From Eubacterium sp. 14-2 (GTDB lineage Bacteria > Bacillota > Clostridia > Lachnospirales > Lachnospiraceae): DNA of 64,000 bases. A program made the position numbers and the translations under genes. A model generated the notes under the pieces. That model was not told where the DNA came from, made no database searches, and saw only the letters and a list, made by a program, of their open reading frames with translations. Location of the stretch: NCBI RefSeq assembly GCF_000403845.2, contig NZ_KE159568.1:497725-561724 (forward strand), read 5' to 3'. Positions 16,545 through 24,462 of the stretch are shown one piece after another. Position 1 is the stretch's first letter. Every line of letters begins with the position of its first letter.

Positions 16545-16664
16545 TCAACCAATATTGACAATATCATGCAGATACTCTCTATAAAAATCTCTATGTTCCT
16601 TGTTTTTGAAAGTAATTGTGCGAGTATCCTTCTTTTCTGCACCTTTCGCTGTATTTGCTGCCAT
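16545..16664 (-). pseudogene. N-terminal fragment of an ICE-type DUF6075-like protein
   Basis: From ATG 16664 (ribosome site GGAGG) the frame reads MAANTAKGAEKKDTRTITFK and HRDFYREYL, resembling the start of small DUF6075-like ICE proteins, then breaks after about 35 residues near a TGTCAA/TTGACA dyad (16543-16560). A remnant only. Confidence 0.4.
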
Positions 16665-16820
16665 AGCTTGTCCTCCATTTTGAAATACTTGGGAGCTACA
16701 CTCCCAAACCCTTGTGGATTCGTGCTGCCAGTTACCCAAAATGCGGCTAACTGGCAACCCGAATTAGCTTTCCATGCCAACATATCTGTGCTATACTTTT
16801 TGTAGCGCTACTTGTCTTAA

Positions 16821-16901
16821 TTTCAGGTATAGAAAACCTGCTGAAATGAAAATGGACTAAGCAGAACCCCCTGTTTTTCAAGGTTTTTCTAACTTAGTCC
16901 A
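16821..16901. repeat. Inverted repeats at the right end of the ICE-like region
   Basis: TGGACTAAG (16853-16861) and CTTAGTCCA (16893-16901) pair exactly; TTTCAG/CTGAAA flank 16821-16846. They lie within 15-90 bp of the point (about 16,911) where subtilase coding sequence begins, as expected for an element terminus or integrase arm sites. Which element owns them is unknown. Confidence 0.5.
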
Positions 16902-18115
16902 ATTATAACAGCAGCATACAGATAGGGATCATTCCCTTCCACAATCCCCCACTGCATCAAAAGCGCTGCGCTCCCGGTCACAAAAGGCGTAGCCATGGAG
17001 GTTCCGCTGCGCACCGCATATCCGCCTCCCGGAGCTGCAGAGCAGATATCCACGCCGGGGGCTGCCAGATCCGGTTTTATCTGATTGGTCTGTCTGGTAA
17101 ATCCCCGGCCGGAGAAATCCGCAAGCTGATTATACCTGGAGTCATAGGCCCCCACTGAGATAACTTTTTCCGCTGTGGAGGGAATGGTCAGGGTGGTTTC
17201 TTCTACCGGATACAGAAATCCGGTGCCCTGATTCAGCACAGTCTGTCCCGGCAGCCACAGGTCATAATTTCCCCGGACAATCCGCTCCGGCACCAGCCGG
17301 ATTTTCCAGATTCCCCCGTCAATGTAATCACTCCTGGGAAGAAAATCCATATAAATTTCCTGATAAAGATTATAGGGACTGGGTTCTCCATAATAAATCA
17401 GCAGTTCCGTCTCTCCCAGAACAAAACGCTGAGGTCCCTGAACCTGACGTATGGGGCCGATACGAATCCCGGAAGGATGAATCAGAACCACATCATACTG
17501 ATCCGCATAGGATTTCCAGAGCTGCAGATTGATGGTACTTTCATACTCTCCCACCCCCAGCTCAATCTCCTGTTCCTGTCCCTGCTGCAAAATCCCGGAG
17601 GTATGTCCTCTGGCAGCTCCTTCGTTTCCAGTTCCAATGGAAATACTGGTCTTCCAGTAATTGGAAATATCATTGATATAGCTTTCCAGCAGCGCTGTCC
17701 CGCTGTGGGAGCCATAAGTATTTCCAAAACTGATATTAACTGCCATGGGCATCTGGTATTCCAGGGATTTTTGCACCACATAGTCAAGGCCCCGCATAAG
17801 CTGAGTAGTTCTTGGAAATCCATTTGGTTCCTGAGTTCCCAGTTTTACAACCAGCAGAGGACTTTCGTAAGCCACGCCCCGGTTCACTCCGCCGGAAGCC
17901 CGCCCGTTTCCGGCTGCAATCCCTGCCACATGGGTGCCATGCCCGGAAGTATCCCGGCTGGGCACCATACGGAACCGCTCCCGTTCATCGGGACTTTCCA
18001 GGGCCTGATTAATTTCTTCTGCAGTAAATTCTCTGTCCAGCGTTTCGTCATACAGGGCCAGAATCCTGGTACTGCCATCCTCATTTCGAAAATCCGGATG
18101 ACTGTAATCAATTCC
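16889..18115 (-). pseudogene. Csp-like subtilisin-family protease, central/C-terminal part (cut at both ends)
   Basis: The S8 peptidase carries catalytic His in DTSGHGTHVAGIAAG, oxyanion Asn region GTGNEGAA and catalytic Ser in SGTSMATPFVTGSAALL. The catalytic Asp is in the missing N-terminal part at 36985-37380. Homologues in Clostridia continue past NDPYLY by a further 40-60 residues; here unrelated sequence (AAVIIGLS, stop) follows at about 16,911. The gene has therefore been interrupted twice: by the NRPS element at the Gly after Asp-Ser and by the ICE-like region at its 3' end. CspB/CspC-like members act in spore germination; the specific role is not shown. Confidence 0.85.
18114..18115. 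other. Left attachment core of the NRPS element
   Basis: GG (CC on the plus strand) shared with 36983-36984. Reading on the minus strand, ACACAAGAG precedes it and the subtilase codons for Gly-Ile-Asp-Tyr follow. Joining the two element arms around GG gives an ACAC-N5-GG-N5-GTGT dyad, the shape expected of a serine-integrase attP. Confidence 0.75.
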
Positions 18116-18311
18116 CTCTTGTGTCAAATAGTTGCAGAAAAATTTTTTACTTCTTCATTTCGAAACTTCCCCGTTTTAGCGGTTCGCCTGGCGGACAATC
18201 ACCTTTTTGCATACCTTCTGTCAGCTAATTGCCACAAAATCCCATCCGCCATGTTAAACCATTGCAAAACAGACTATTTGGATGAAGAATAGCGGTTTTG
18301 CATTCTTCCAG

Positions 18312-18345
18312 TGTGAGAAAGGTTTGCATGTAAACCCTTCTCACA
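18312..18345 (-). terminator. Terminator of the recombinase operon
   Basis: TGTGAGAA (18312-18319) pairs with TTCTCACA (18338-18345), with additional GGTTT/AAACC pairing. The hairpin overlaps the stop codon of the last recombinase. The T-tract is poor, so termination is tentative. Confidence 0.5.
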
Positions 18346-19750
18346 TTTTCCACCTGATTTCTATTTCTTCTTCATTAAAAACCACTATACTGTCAATATA
18401 CCTCTCCATTACCTCTGTCTGCCCTCCCTGAGAATATAACCGGCAACTCTCACAGTGCTGCTTCTTCAACCTGTCATGCTCCCATTCCGCCTGTCTCAAA
18501 TCCAGCAGCAGTTCGTCACGTTTTCCTGCCAAATCATCCTTAACCTTTTGGGAAACTTCTGCGGTAAGGTTCTGCCCTTTCAGATATTCCTCCAGCCGAA
18601 ACAAAACTACCTGCTCCAAAAACATGGCATTCACTTTGCCGACACATGCCCCCAATCCGGTCACATACCGGTTATGACAGGTAAAATAGGGATTAAGCCC
18701 CTCCTTTATACTCAGGTTGCGTCTGCAGCATCCACACACTGCCCTGCCAATCAACGGATGCCTGCTTCTCCGTTCTTTTTTGCAGCTTTTCCTCCTGCTT
18801 TCCTGGACTTTCTCAAAATCTTCCCTGGCAATGATGGGGGCATGGTGGTTTCCTGTCACCTTCCACTCTGCCCTTGTCTTCAGGACATTGCGGCCTCCCA
18901 CCTGTTCCCTCTCTGTCTTGCCATACACCGCATCCCCGGCATATACCGGATTCCGTAAGATACTGCATATCGTACTGCTGCTCCAGTAAAACTTATCCCC
19001 CTTTGGCTTGCGGGAAGTTGTGCCTTTCCTGATCTTAAACTCCACCGGAGCAGGAACCTTTTCCAAATTTAATTTCTTTGCTGTCTGAGAAGACGTCATC
19101 CCCTGCAGGGCAAGGGAAAAAATCTCCCGCACCACCGCCGCTTCCTCCTCGCAGATAACAAGCATATGCCTGTCATCCGGGGCTTTTTCATAGCCAAACG
19201 GGGCATTGGCGCTAACATACAGTCCGCTTTCCTTTCTTGCCCGCAGCGAAGTCTTCACTTTCTGCGATAAATCCCTGCTGTACAGGTCATAGAGCAGATT
19301 TTTGAAATTCACATCCAAATCGGCGGCATTTCCCTGCACACTGCCGCTGTCGTAATGGTCGTTAATGGAAATAAAGCGGATTCCCAAAAAGGGAAATATC
19401 TGCTCCAGATAAGAGCCCACTTCCATATAATCCCTGCCAAAGCGGGACAAATCTTTTACCACCACGCAATCAAACTTTTCATTTCTGGCATCCTCCAAAA
19501 GACGCTGCACCCCCGGGCGGTTGAAATTCGTCCCCGAAAATCCGTCATCCTGGTATTCCATAACCTCACATTCTGTAAAACGGGATGCTATATACTTCCT
19601 TATCAGAATACGCTGCATGGAAATACTGTTACTTTCCTCCCGCATGGTTTCATCTGTTTTGGAAAGGCGCATATAGATGGCAATGCGGATTGCATGTGTT
19701 ACAGCCTTTTCCTTATCCGTCTGTCTGATTCCTTCCCTCTTTTTACTCAT
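18341..19750 (-). CDS. Large serine recombinase 1
   Basis: About 469 residues. Resolvase domain with catalytic Ser in IAIYMRLSKTDE and active-site region VVVKDLSRFGRDYMEVG; recombinase domain (FGYEKAPDD, WSSSTICSILRNPVYAGDAVYG); Cys-rich zinc ribbon (CGCCRRNL and YFTCHNRYVTGLGAC); C-terminal coiled coil. ATG 19750 overlaps the stop of recombinase 2 by 8 bp. It is the shortest of the three and the closest to the element end. Catalyses site-specific DNA exchange; which of the three performs integration cannot be told. Confidence 0.93.
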   Translation of the reverse strand: MSKKREGIRQTDKEKAVTHAIRIAIYMRLSKTDETMREESNSISMQRILIRKYIASRFTECEVMEYQDDGFSGTNFNRPGVQRLLEDARNEKFDCVVVKDLSRFGRDYMEVGSYLEQIFPFLGIRFISINDHYDSGSVQGNAADLDVNFKNLLYDLYSRDLSQKVKTSLRARKESGLYVSANAPFGYEKAPDDRHMLVICEEEAAVVREIFSLALQGMTSSQTAKKLNLEKVPAPVEFKIRKGTTSRKPKGDKFYWSSSTICSILRNPVYAGDAVYGKTEREQVGGRNVLKTRAEWKVTGNHHAPIIAREDFEKVQESRRKSCKKERRSRHPLIGRAVCGCCRRNLSIKEGLNPYFTCHNRYVTGLGACVGKVNAMFLEQVVLFRLEEYLKGQNLTAEVSQKVKDDLAGKRDELLLDLRQAEWEHDRLKKQHCESCRLYSQGGQTEVMERYIDSIVVFNEEEIEIRWKM

Positions 19751-21476
19751 GCTGTACGCCCTCTTTCCCCGATTTGCCATTTTCATCAGCATATAATAAT
19801 TCATTCATACAAAAAGCAAACGTGATTTTTACCCGATGACCGGTAAACACATCAATCCGGCGGACCAGCGTATGTATGATATCCTTTGTCAGCTTCGTCT
19901 TTTCATTACATTTCATTAAGTTACGCAGGAACTTTCCTTTTTCCGCTATCTCACGCTCCATGGCGTCTAACCTGTGCTGCAGCTCCTCTTTCCTTCCTGC
20001 CATTTCACAGAGGCATCTATCCTGTTCCTTTTTCATCTGCTGAAATTCCTCCAGTGACAGGCTGCCCTCATGGTATTTCAGATACAGTTCGCTCCCCCTC
20101 TTTTTCCCGTATTCCTGCTGTTTCCCACAGGAAACAATTTCCTGCCTGATTTTTTCTTTTTGTTCCTCTGCCTGCCTTTCATACTCCTTTACCAGCCTGC
20201 CCGGACGCAGATCTGAAAGGGCAAACTCCTGATGCAGCGCTGTTTTTACCAGTCCATCCAATACACTCATACCAATACTCCTGGAAGGGCACTGCAAATC
20301 ATCCATTCTGCGGGAAGACGGGCAGTAATACCCATAATACCGTACCCTATGGCCGGAACTGAACTCTTTTGCATTTGCCACCCTTGCCATTCGCTTTCCA
20401 CAGTCCCCGCAGAACAGCACCCCAGCATAAATATCCTCCTTGGGAGGTGTCCTTTTAGAAAAACCGGCGCTATTACCATACTTTGCTGCCGACTTTTCAA
20501 ACATGGCAGCCACCTGGAAAAACACATCCTCACTGACAAGGGGCTCATGGCTTCCCCATTTCATGCTATAATCCCCGCTGTCCACATCATGGCGGTTCCT
20601 GATTTTATACTGTTTCCCACAGGTTATCCCCTGCACCAGACAGCCCATATAGACCGGGTTTGTCAGAATGAGTCTGACTGTCGCAGCACTCCATTGCTCT
20701 AAAACCTCCCCCTCCTGCCGGTACACATGCCCCGTCTTTTTATAAATCCCCGGCCTGTGTATCCCCCTTTCATACAGTTTCCCGGCAATCTGCCCCATAT
20801 TTTTACCGGATAAATACATCCCATAAATATCCCTGACAATCCCTGACGTCTCCGGACAGGCCAAAAGGCATTTCTTCCCATCCATCCATTCCGCCCGGTA
20901 ACCATAAGGCGGGACGCCCCCGGTATAACTCCCCTGTTCCTGACGGCTGCGCTTGCCGGACTTTATCTTTTCGGCAATATCCCTGGCATACATTTCATTC
21001 AGAAGGTTTTTAAGGTTCAGCGCCATTTCATCCGCATCGGATTTTTCCGCGAATGTATCAATCCCATCTGCAAGGGCAATAAAGCGGACGCCCATAAAAG
21101 GAAAAATCTTCTGGATATAATTCCCCGCTTCTATATGATTCCTGCCGAAACGGGATAAATCCTTGACAATCACACAGTCAATGCATTTCTTTCGCACATC
21201 CTGCATCATGCGCTCAAAGCCTTCCCGCCTGAAATTGGTTCCAGTCCTGCCCAGATCCGTATAACAGTCATAAAGTTCCATTTCCGGGTGTTCCTTCAGG
21301 TACTGCTTTGCCATTGTAACCTGCGTATTAATGGACTCATTCTTCCGGGCCTGCAGAGCTTCCTCCTGTCCGCAATCCTTTGACCCATCAACAGAAAGCC
21401 TTGCATAAACCCCCACATGGAAACGCCTGGAAAGAGGAACCGGCCCTGTCTTTTTCCTTTTTGAAATCCGTGGCAT
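19743..21476 (-). CDS. Large serine recombinase 2
   Basis: 577 residues: catalytic Ser in VGVYARLSVDGSK, CVIVKDLSRFGRNHIEAG, recombinase domain (WSAATVRLILTNPVYMGCLVQG), zinc ribbon (FCGDCGKRMARV and YYCPSSRRMDDLQC) and a long charged coiled coil before the C-terminus. Middle gene of the recombinase operon, 21 bp after recombinase 3. All active-site elements are intact. Confidence 0.93.
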   Translation of the reverse strand: MPRISKRKKTGPVPLSRRFHVGVYARLSVDGSKDCGQEEALQARKNESINTQVTMAKQYLKEHPEMELYDCYTDLGRTGTNFRREGFERMMQDVRKKCIDCVIVKDLSRFGRNHIEAGNYIQKIFPFMGVRFIALADGIDTFAEKSDADEMALNLKNLLNEMYARDIAEKIKSGKRSRQEQGSYTGGVPPYGYRAEWMDGKKCLLACPETSGIVRDIYGMYLSGKNMGQIAGKLYERGIHRPGIYKKTGHVYRQEGEVLEQWSAATVRLILTNPVYMGCLVQGITCGKQYKIRNRHDVDSGDYSMKWGSHEPLVSEDVFFQVAAMFEKSAAKYGNSAGFSKRTPPKEDIYAGVLFCGDCGKRMARVANAKEFSSGHRVRYYGYYCPSSRRMDDLQCPSRSIGMSVLDGLVKTALHQEFALSDLRPGRLVKEYERQAEEQKEKIRQEIVSCGKQQEYGKKRGSELYLKYHEGSLSLEEFQQMKKEQDRCLCEMAGRKEELQHRLDAMEREIAEKGKFLRNLMKCNEKTKLTKDIIHTLVRRIDVFTGHRVKITFAFCMNELLYADENGKSGKEGVQHE

Positions 21477-21497
21477 ACTGCGATACCTCCATTCTCT

Positions 21498-23165
21498 TTA
21501 TTCACAATCATAATCTGCCAGCATCAGAACCTTTGCAAACATGTCTTTTACCCGGAGTTCCAAAAATACCCGTTTATCCTCATACACAAGAATGCGGCTC
21601 ACAAATGTCACAAGAATATCCCGGCTTAATTCCGTAATCTCCAAAGTGGATTTCATCTTTTCCAGATTTGCCCCTGCAGACACCCCTGCCTTAAATAATA
21701 CCTTTAATGCCTCCTCCTGCTGCCCTATGGCAGCCTCCGCCGCCTGATACTGTGTTTCATAAATCTGCCGGAAATTCCGGAAATCTTCCTCCGTGATGAT
21801 TCCCTGTTTCAAATCCTCATACAGCCCGCTGCGCAGGGAGACATACTTTTCCTGTTCCTGATAAAGTTTCCGAATTTCTTTATCAAAAGCCGCCACCTCA
21901 TCAAAAGGCACTTCCATTGTTTCAATCCGGGCCAGCACATGACTCTTATCCAAAAACAGTGCGAGCTGCTGCTTAAGTCCTGTCAGAACAAGACGCTTCA
22001 GTTCCTCCTCCGGGATGCTATGCCTTGTGCAGCCAAGTCCCCTGTTTCTGGTAGGACAGATAAAATAAACCTTTGACCTTCCCTTATAACGGTTTACCCG
22101 CCGTATCATCGGCTCCCCGCAGTCCCCACAGCAGAGAAATCCTGCAAACATATGGCACCCTGCTTTCCCGGCAGAAGACCTTGTATCTACTGCAAGCAGT
22201 TTCTGTACCATTTCAAAATCCTCTGCTGATACCACCGCCTCATGGGTATCCGGTACGCGCACCCATTCCTCCTTTGGCTTTTCTACCGAGCGTTTCACTT
22301 TGTGGCTGACCTTTTCGTTTTTTCCCTGCACCATCATTCCCGTGTACAGTTCATTCGTTAAGATCCGCCTGACTGCCACCGCCGACCATTTCGCTTTTAC
22401 ATGGGTAACAAACCCGGTAGAGAATTTCTCCCCCTGCGACTTCTTATATTCCATCGGGGAAAGGATTCCCATCCCGTTGAGTTTTTCCGCTATGGCAAGG
22501 CTGCTTAAGCCTGCGATTTTCCATGCAAATATCTTCTTTACAATACTGGCGGCATATTTATCCACAAGCAGTTGGTTAATATTCTCCGGATCCTTACGGT
22601 AGCCATACACGGCAAAAGCGCCAATAAAATCCCCTTTTTCCCTCCTGGCCTGTTGATGGCTCCTGACCTTTTTGGAAATATCACTGCAATACGCATCATT
22701 GACAAAGTTTTTGACCGGAAGCACTAAAGCTCTCTCATTAAAATCCGCCGTCAGCGAATCAAAATTATCGTTCAGTGCTATAAAGCGCACAGAAAAAGCC
22801 GGGAAGGTTTTCTGAATCAACCGCCCGGCTTCAATATAATCCCGTCCAAATCTGGATAAATCCTTTACTATCACACAGTCAACGCGTCCAGCCTCAATAT
22901 CTTCCATCATCCGCTTAAAAGACGGCCTGTCAAAATTTGCCCCCGACCATCCATCATCCACGTAGATATCATAAATCTCCATGTCGTCCTGCTTTCGGAT
23001 ATAGGAACGTATCATATCCCTTTGGGAACGGATGCTGTTGCTTTCCACTCTCGCGCCCCATGGCATAGAGGTATGCCCAAAGGGCGCCTCTGTGCTGCCA
23101 TCCGATTCATCATCCCGGCTCAGGCGGAGATAAACTGCCACGTTATAAAAATCTTTTGCTTTCAC
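21498..23165 (-). CDS. Large serine recombinase 3
   Basis: 555 residues: catalytic Ser in VAVYLRLSRDDE, CVIVKDLSRFGRDYIEAG, recombinase domain (WSAVAVRRILTNELYTGMMVQG), zinc ribbon (CCGDCGEPM and YFICPTRNRGLGC), and a coiled coil (FDKEIRKLYQEQEKYVSL). First recombinase of the operon. The three proteins share the same layout but are clearly divergent, so this is not a recent triplication. Confidence 0.93.
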   Translation of the reverse strand: MKAKDFYNVAVYLRLSRDDESDGSTEAPFGHTSMPWGARVESNSIRSQRDMIRSYIRKQDDMEIYDIYVDDGWSGANFDRPSFKRMMEDIEAGRVDCVIVKDLSRFGRDYIEAGRLIQKTFPAFSVRFIALNDNFDSLTADFNERALVLPVKNFVNDAYCSDISKKVRSHQQARREKGDFIGAFAVYGYRKDPENINQLLVDKYAASIVKKIFAWKIAGLSSLAIAEKLNGMGILSPMEYKKSQGEKFSTGFVTHVKAKWSAVAVRRILTNELYTGMMVQGKNEKVSHKVKRSVEKPKEEWVRVPDTHEAVVSAEDFEMVQKLLAVDTRSSAGKAGCHMFAGFLCCGDCGEPMIRRVNRYKGRSKVYFICPTRNRGLGCTRHSIPEEELKRLVLTGLKQQLALFLDKSHVLARIETMEVPFDEVAAFDKEIRKLYQEQEKYVSLRSGLYEDLKQGIITEEDFRNFRQIYETQYQAAEAAIGQQEEALKVLFKAGVSAGANLEKMKSTLEITELSRDILVTFVSRILVYEDKRVFLELRVKDMFAKVLMLADYDCE

Positions 23166-23192
23166 TCTGTATTCCTCCTGATTTATGATTCG

Positions 23193-23450
23193 TCAGCTGA
23201 TGGCAGTCTGCTTTCTGACAAGCTGCACCATGCGGTCATCCAATGTTTCCTGCGCGTCTTTCACATATCCAATCTGTAATATATATTCCCCTACATTCTG
23301 CGCAAATGGATTCTTCATCTGCCTGAAAAAGGACTGTACCCGCTGGTTCAGACTTTTTGAGGTATCTATTACCACCTCATCTGCGTCCGACAGTTCTTCC
23401 CGCCTAAGTTCCATGATAGGAATTTTCTGTAATTCAGATAACTGTTCCAT
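23193..23450 (-). CDS. Small DUF6870-like protein heading the recombinase operon
   Basis: About 85 residues (MEQLSELQKIPIMELRREEL, VIDTSKSLNQRVQSFFRQMKNPFAQ), resembling DUF6870 proteins found before recombinases in clostridial elements. It ends 27 bp before recombinase 3. In-frame starts 5' of 23450 exist and the AAAGGAG site fits either. It may be an accessory or directionality factor; no evidence in the sequence decides. Confidence 0.6.
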   Translation of the reverse strand: MEQLSELQKIPIMELRREELSDADEVVIDTSKSLNQRVQSFFRQMKNPFAQNVGEYILQIGYVKDAQETLDDRMVQLVRKQTAIS

Positions 23451-23642
23451 TGTCACTGAAGCGCCACTCCTTTCCATTTCCCATAAGATGCCAGGGCAAA
23501 ACCATTTTGCCCTGATATCATTTTATTAGGATAGCCGCCTGTCTTATGACCAGTCTCTGCCATGGTTGTGTAAAACCAAAAATGAGAAAAAATAACCGGC
23601 TAAGGAAATTCAGAACTTTTGAAACCCTGATTCTATGATTCA

Positions 23643-23677
23643 AAAAGTGCCTGAAGATGTTATTCTTCAGACACTTT
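23643..23677 (-). terminator. Terminator of the NRPS operon
   Basis: AAGTGCCTGAAGA and TCTTCAGACACTT can pair around TGTTAT, with A-rich DNA on the left giving a T-run on the minus strand. It lies between the second STAS gene (stop at 23809) and the recombinase operon. The remaining bases of 23478-23808 hold no gene. Confidence 0.6.
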
Positions 23678-23808
23678 AAAAACAGAAAACTATATTACTT
23701 TGCTGTAATTTCTGATACTGATATAACCACTGTTACTTTCGTCTATGGAAACTTCTTTTTTATCCAAAGAATATTTTCAATCCGGTCAGAAAATATCAGC
23801 AGAAACCA

Positions 23809-24105
23809 TCACTCAATTGTCAGAATATCAGCAAATCCTGTAATATCAAATATATCCATCACGCCCTCATTTGCATTTCTTATTACCATGCTGCCCTGCT
23901 TATTCATTATTTTCTGCGTTGAAAGCAGTATCCTTAATCCTGCCGATGATATATATTCCAATGATGCAAAGTCTAAAAACAGCTTATCTATGCCTTCAAT
24001 ACTATCTCTCAGCTCTGACTCCAGCTGAGGCGCCGTCATCGTATCAAGCCTTCCCTCCAGCACAAGCGTCAATGATGTCCCATCCGTTGTCTTAGTAATA
24101 ATCAT
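23809..24105 (-). CDS. STAS-domain protein 2 (anti-sigma-factor antagonist type)
   Basis: 98 residues spanning a complete STAS fold: LTLVLEGRLDTMTAPQLESEL, LFLDFASLEYISSAGLRIL, VMDIFDITGF. The Ser in SSAGLR is the SpoIIAA/RsbV phosphorylation position. Its kinase partner is probably the HATPase domain fused to the MATE protein two genes upstream in the operon. Last gene of the operon. Confidence 0.9.
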   Translation of the reverse strand: MIITKTTDGTSLTLVLEGRLDTMTAPQLESELRDSIEGIDKLFLDFASLEYISSAGLRILLSTQKIMNKQGSMVIRNANEGVMDIFDITGFADILTIE

Positions 24106-24117
24106 AATGTTTTCCTC

Positions 24118-24420
24118 CTATTTTGTCTGTATATCAAAATTCTGGTCAAATCCAGTCAGCTTAAATACATCCATCACTTCGCTGCTTACATGGATAACAG
24201 AAAACGTTCCATTTATACTTTTCAGTTTCTTATATGCTAACAGAACGATACGAAGCCCCGCCGATGCAATATATTCCAGTTTATCAAAATCAAGTATCAG
24301 GCTCTCTATATCAGAAAGCGCCTCAATTTCCCTGCCCAGCTCTGGCGCTGAATTTGTGTCCAGCCATCCCTCGACCGAGAGAATGGCTTTGTTATTTTCC
24401 ATTGTTTTTGTAATCGTCAC
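24118..24420 (-). CDS. STAS-domain protein 1 (anti-sigma-factor antagonist type)
   Basis: 100 residues: AILSVEGWLDTNSAPELGREI, LILDFDKLEYIASAGLRIV, VMDVFKLTGFDQNF. The phosphorylatable Ser is preserved. The GTG start at 24420 has an excellent GGAGGAG site; an ATG at 24447 does not. It lies 42 bp after the NRPS stop and 12 bp before STAS 2. Two different STAS proteins beside one HATPase suggest distinct outputs or a competition switch. Confidence 0.9.
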   Translation of the reverse strand: MTITKTMENNKAILSVEGWLDTNSAPELGREIEALSDIESLILDFDKLEYIASAGLRIVLLAYKKLKSINGTFSVIHVSSEVMDVFKLTGFDQNFDIQTK

Positions 24421-24462
24421 TTTGTCTCCTCCATATAAAATCAGCATAAAATTTTCGTAGTA

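Noticed and set aside
16543-16560. TGTCAA/TTGACA dyad near the end of the IS3 remnant, similar to IS21 termini
   Set aside because: Only 6 bp match and no further IS21 terminal sequence follows.
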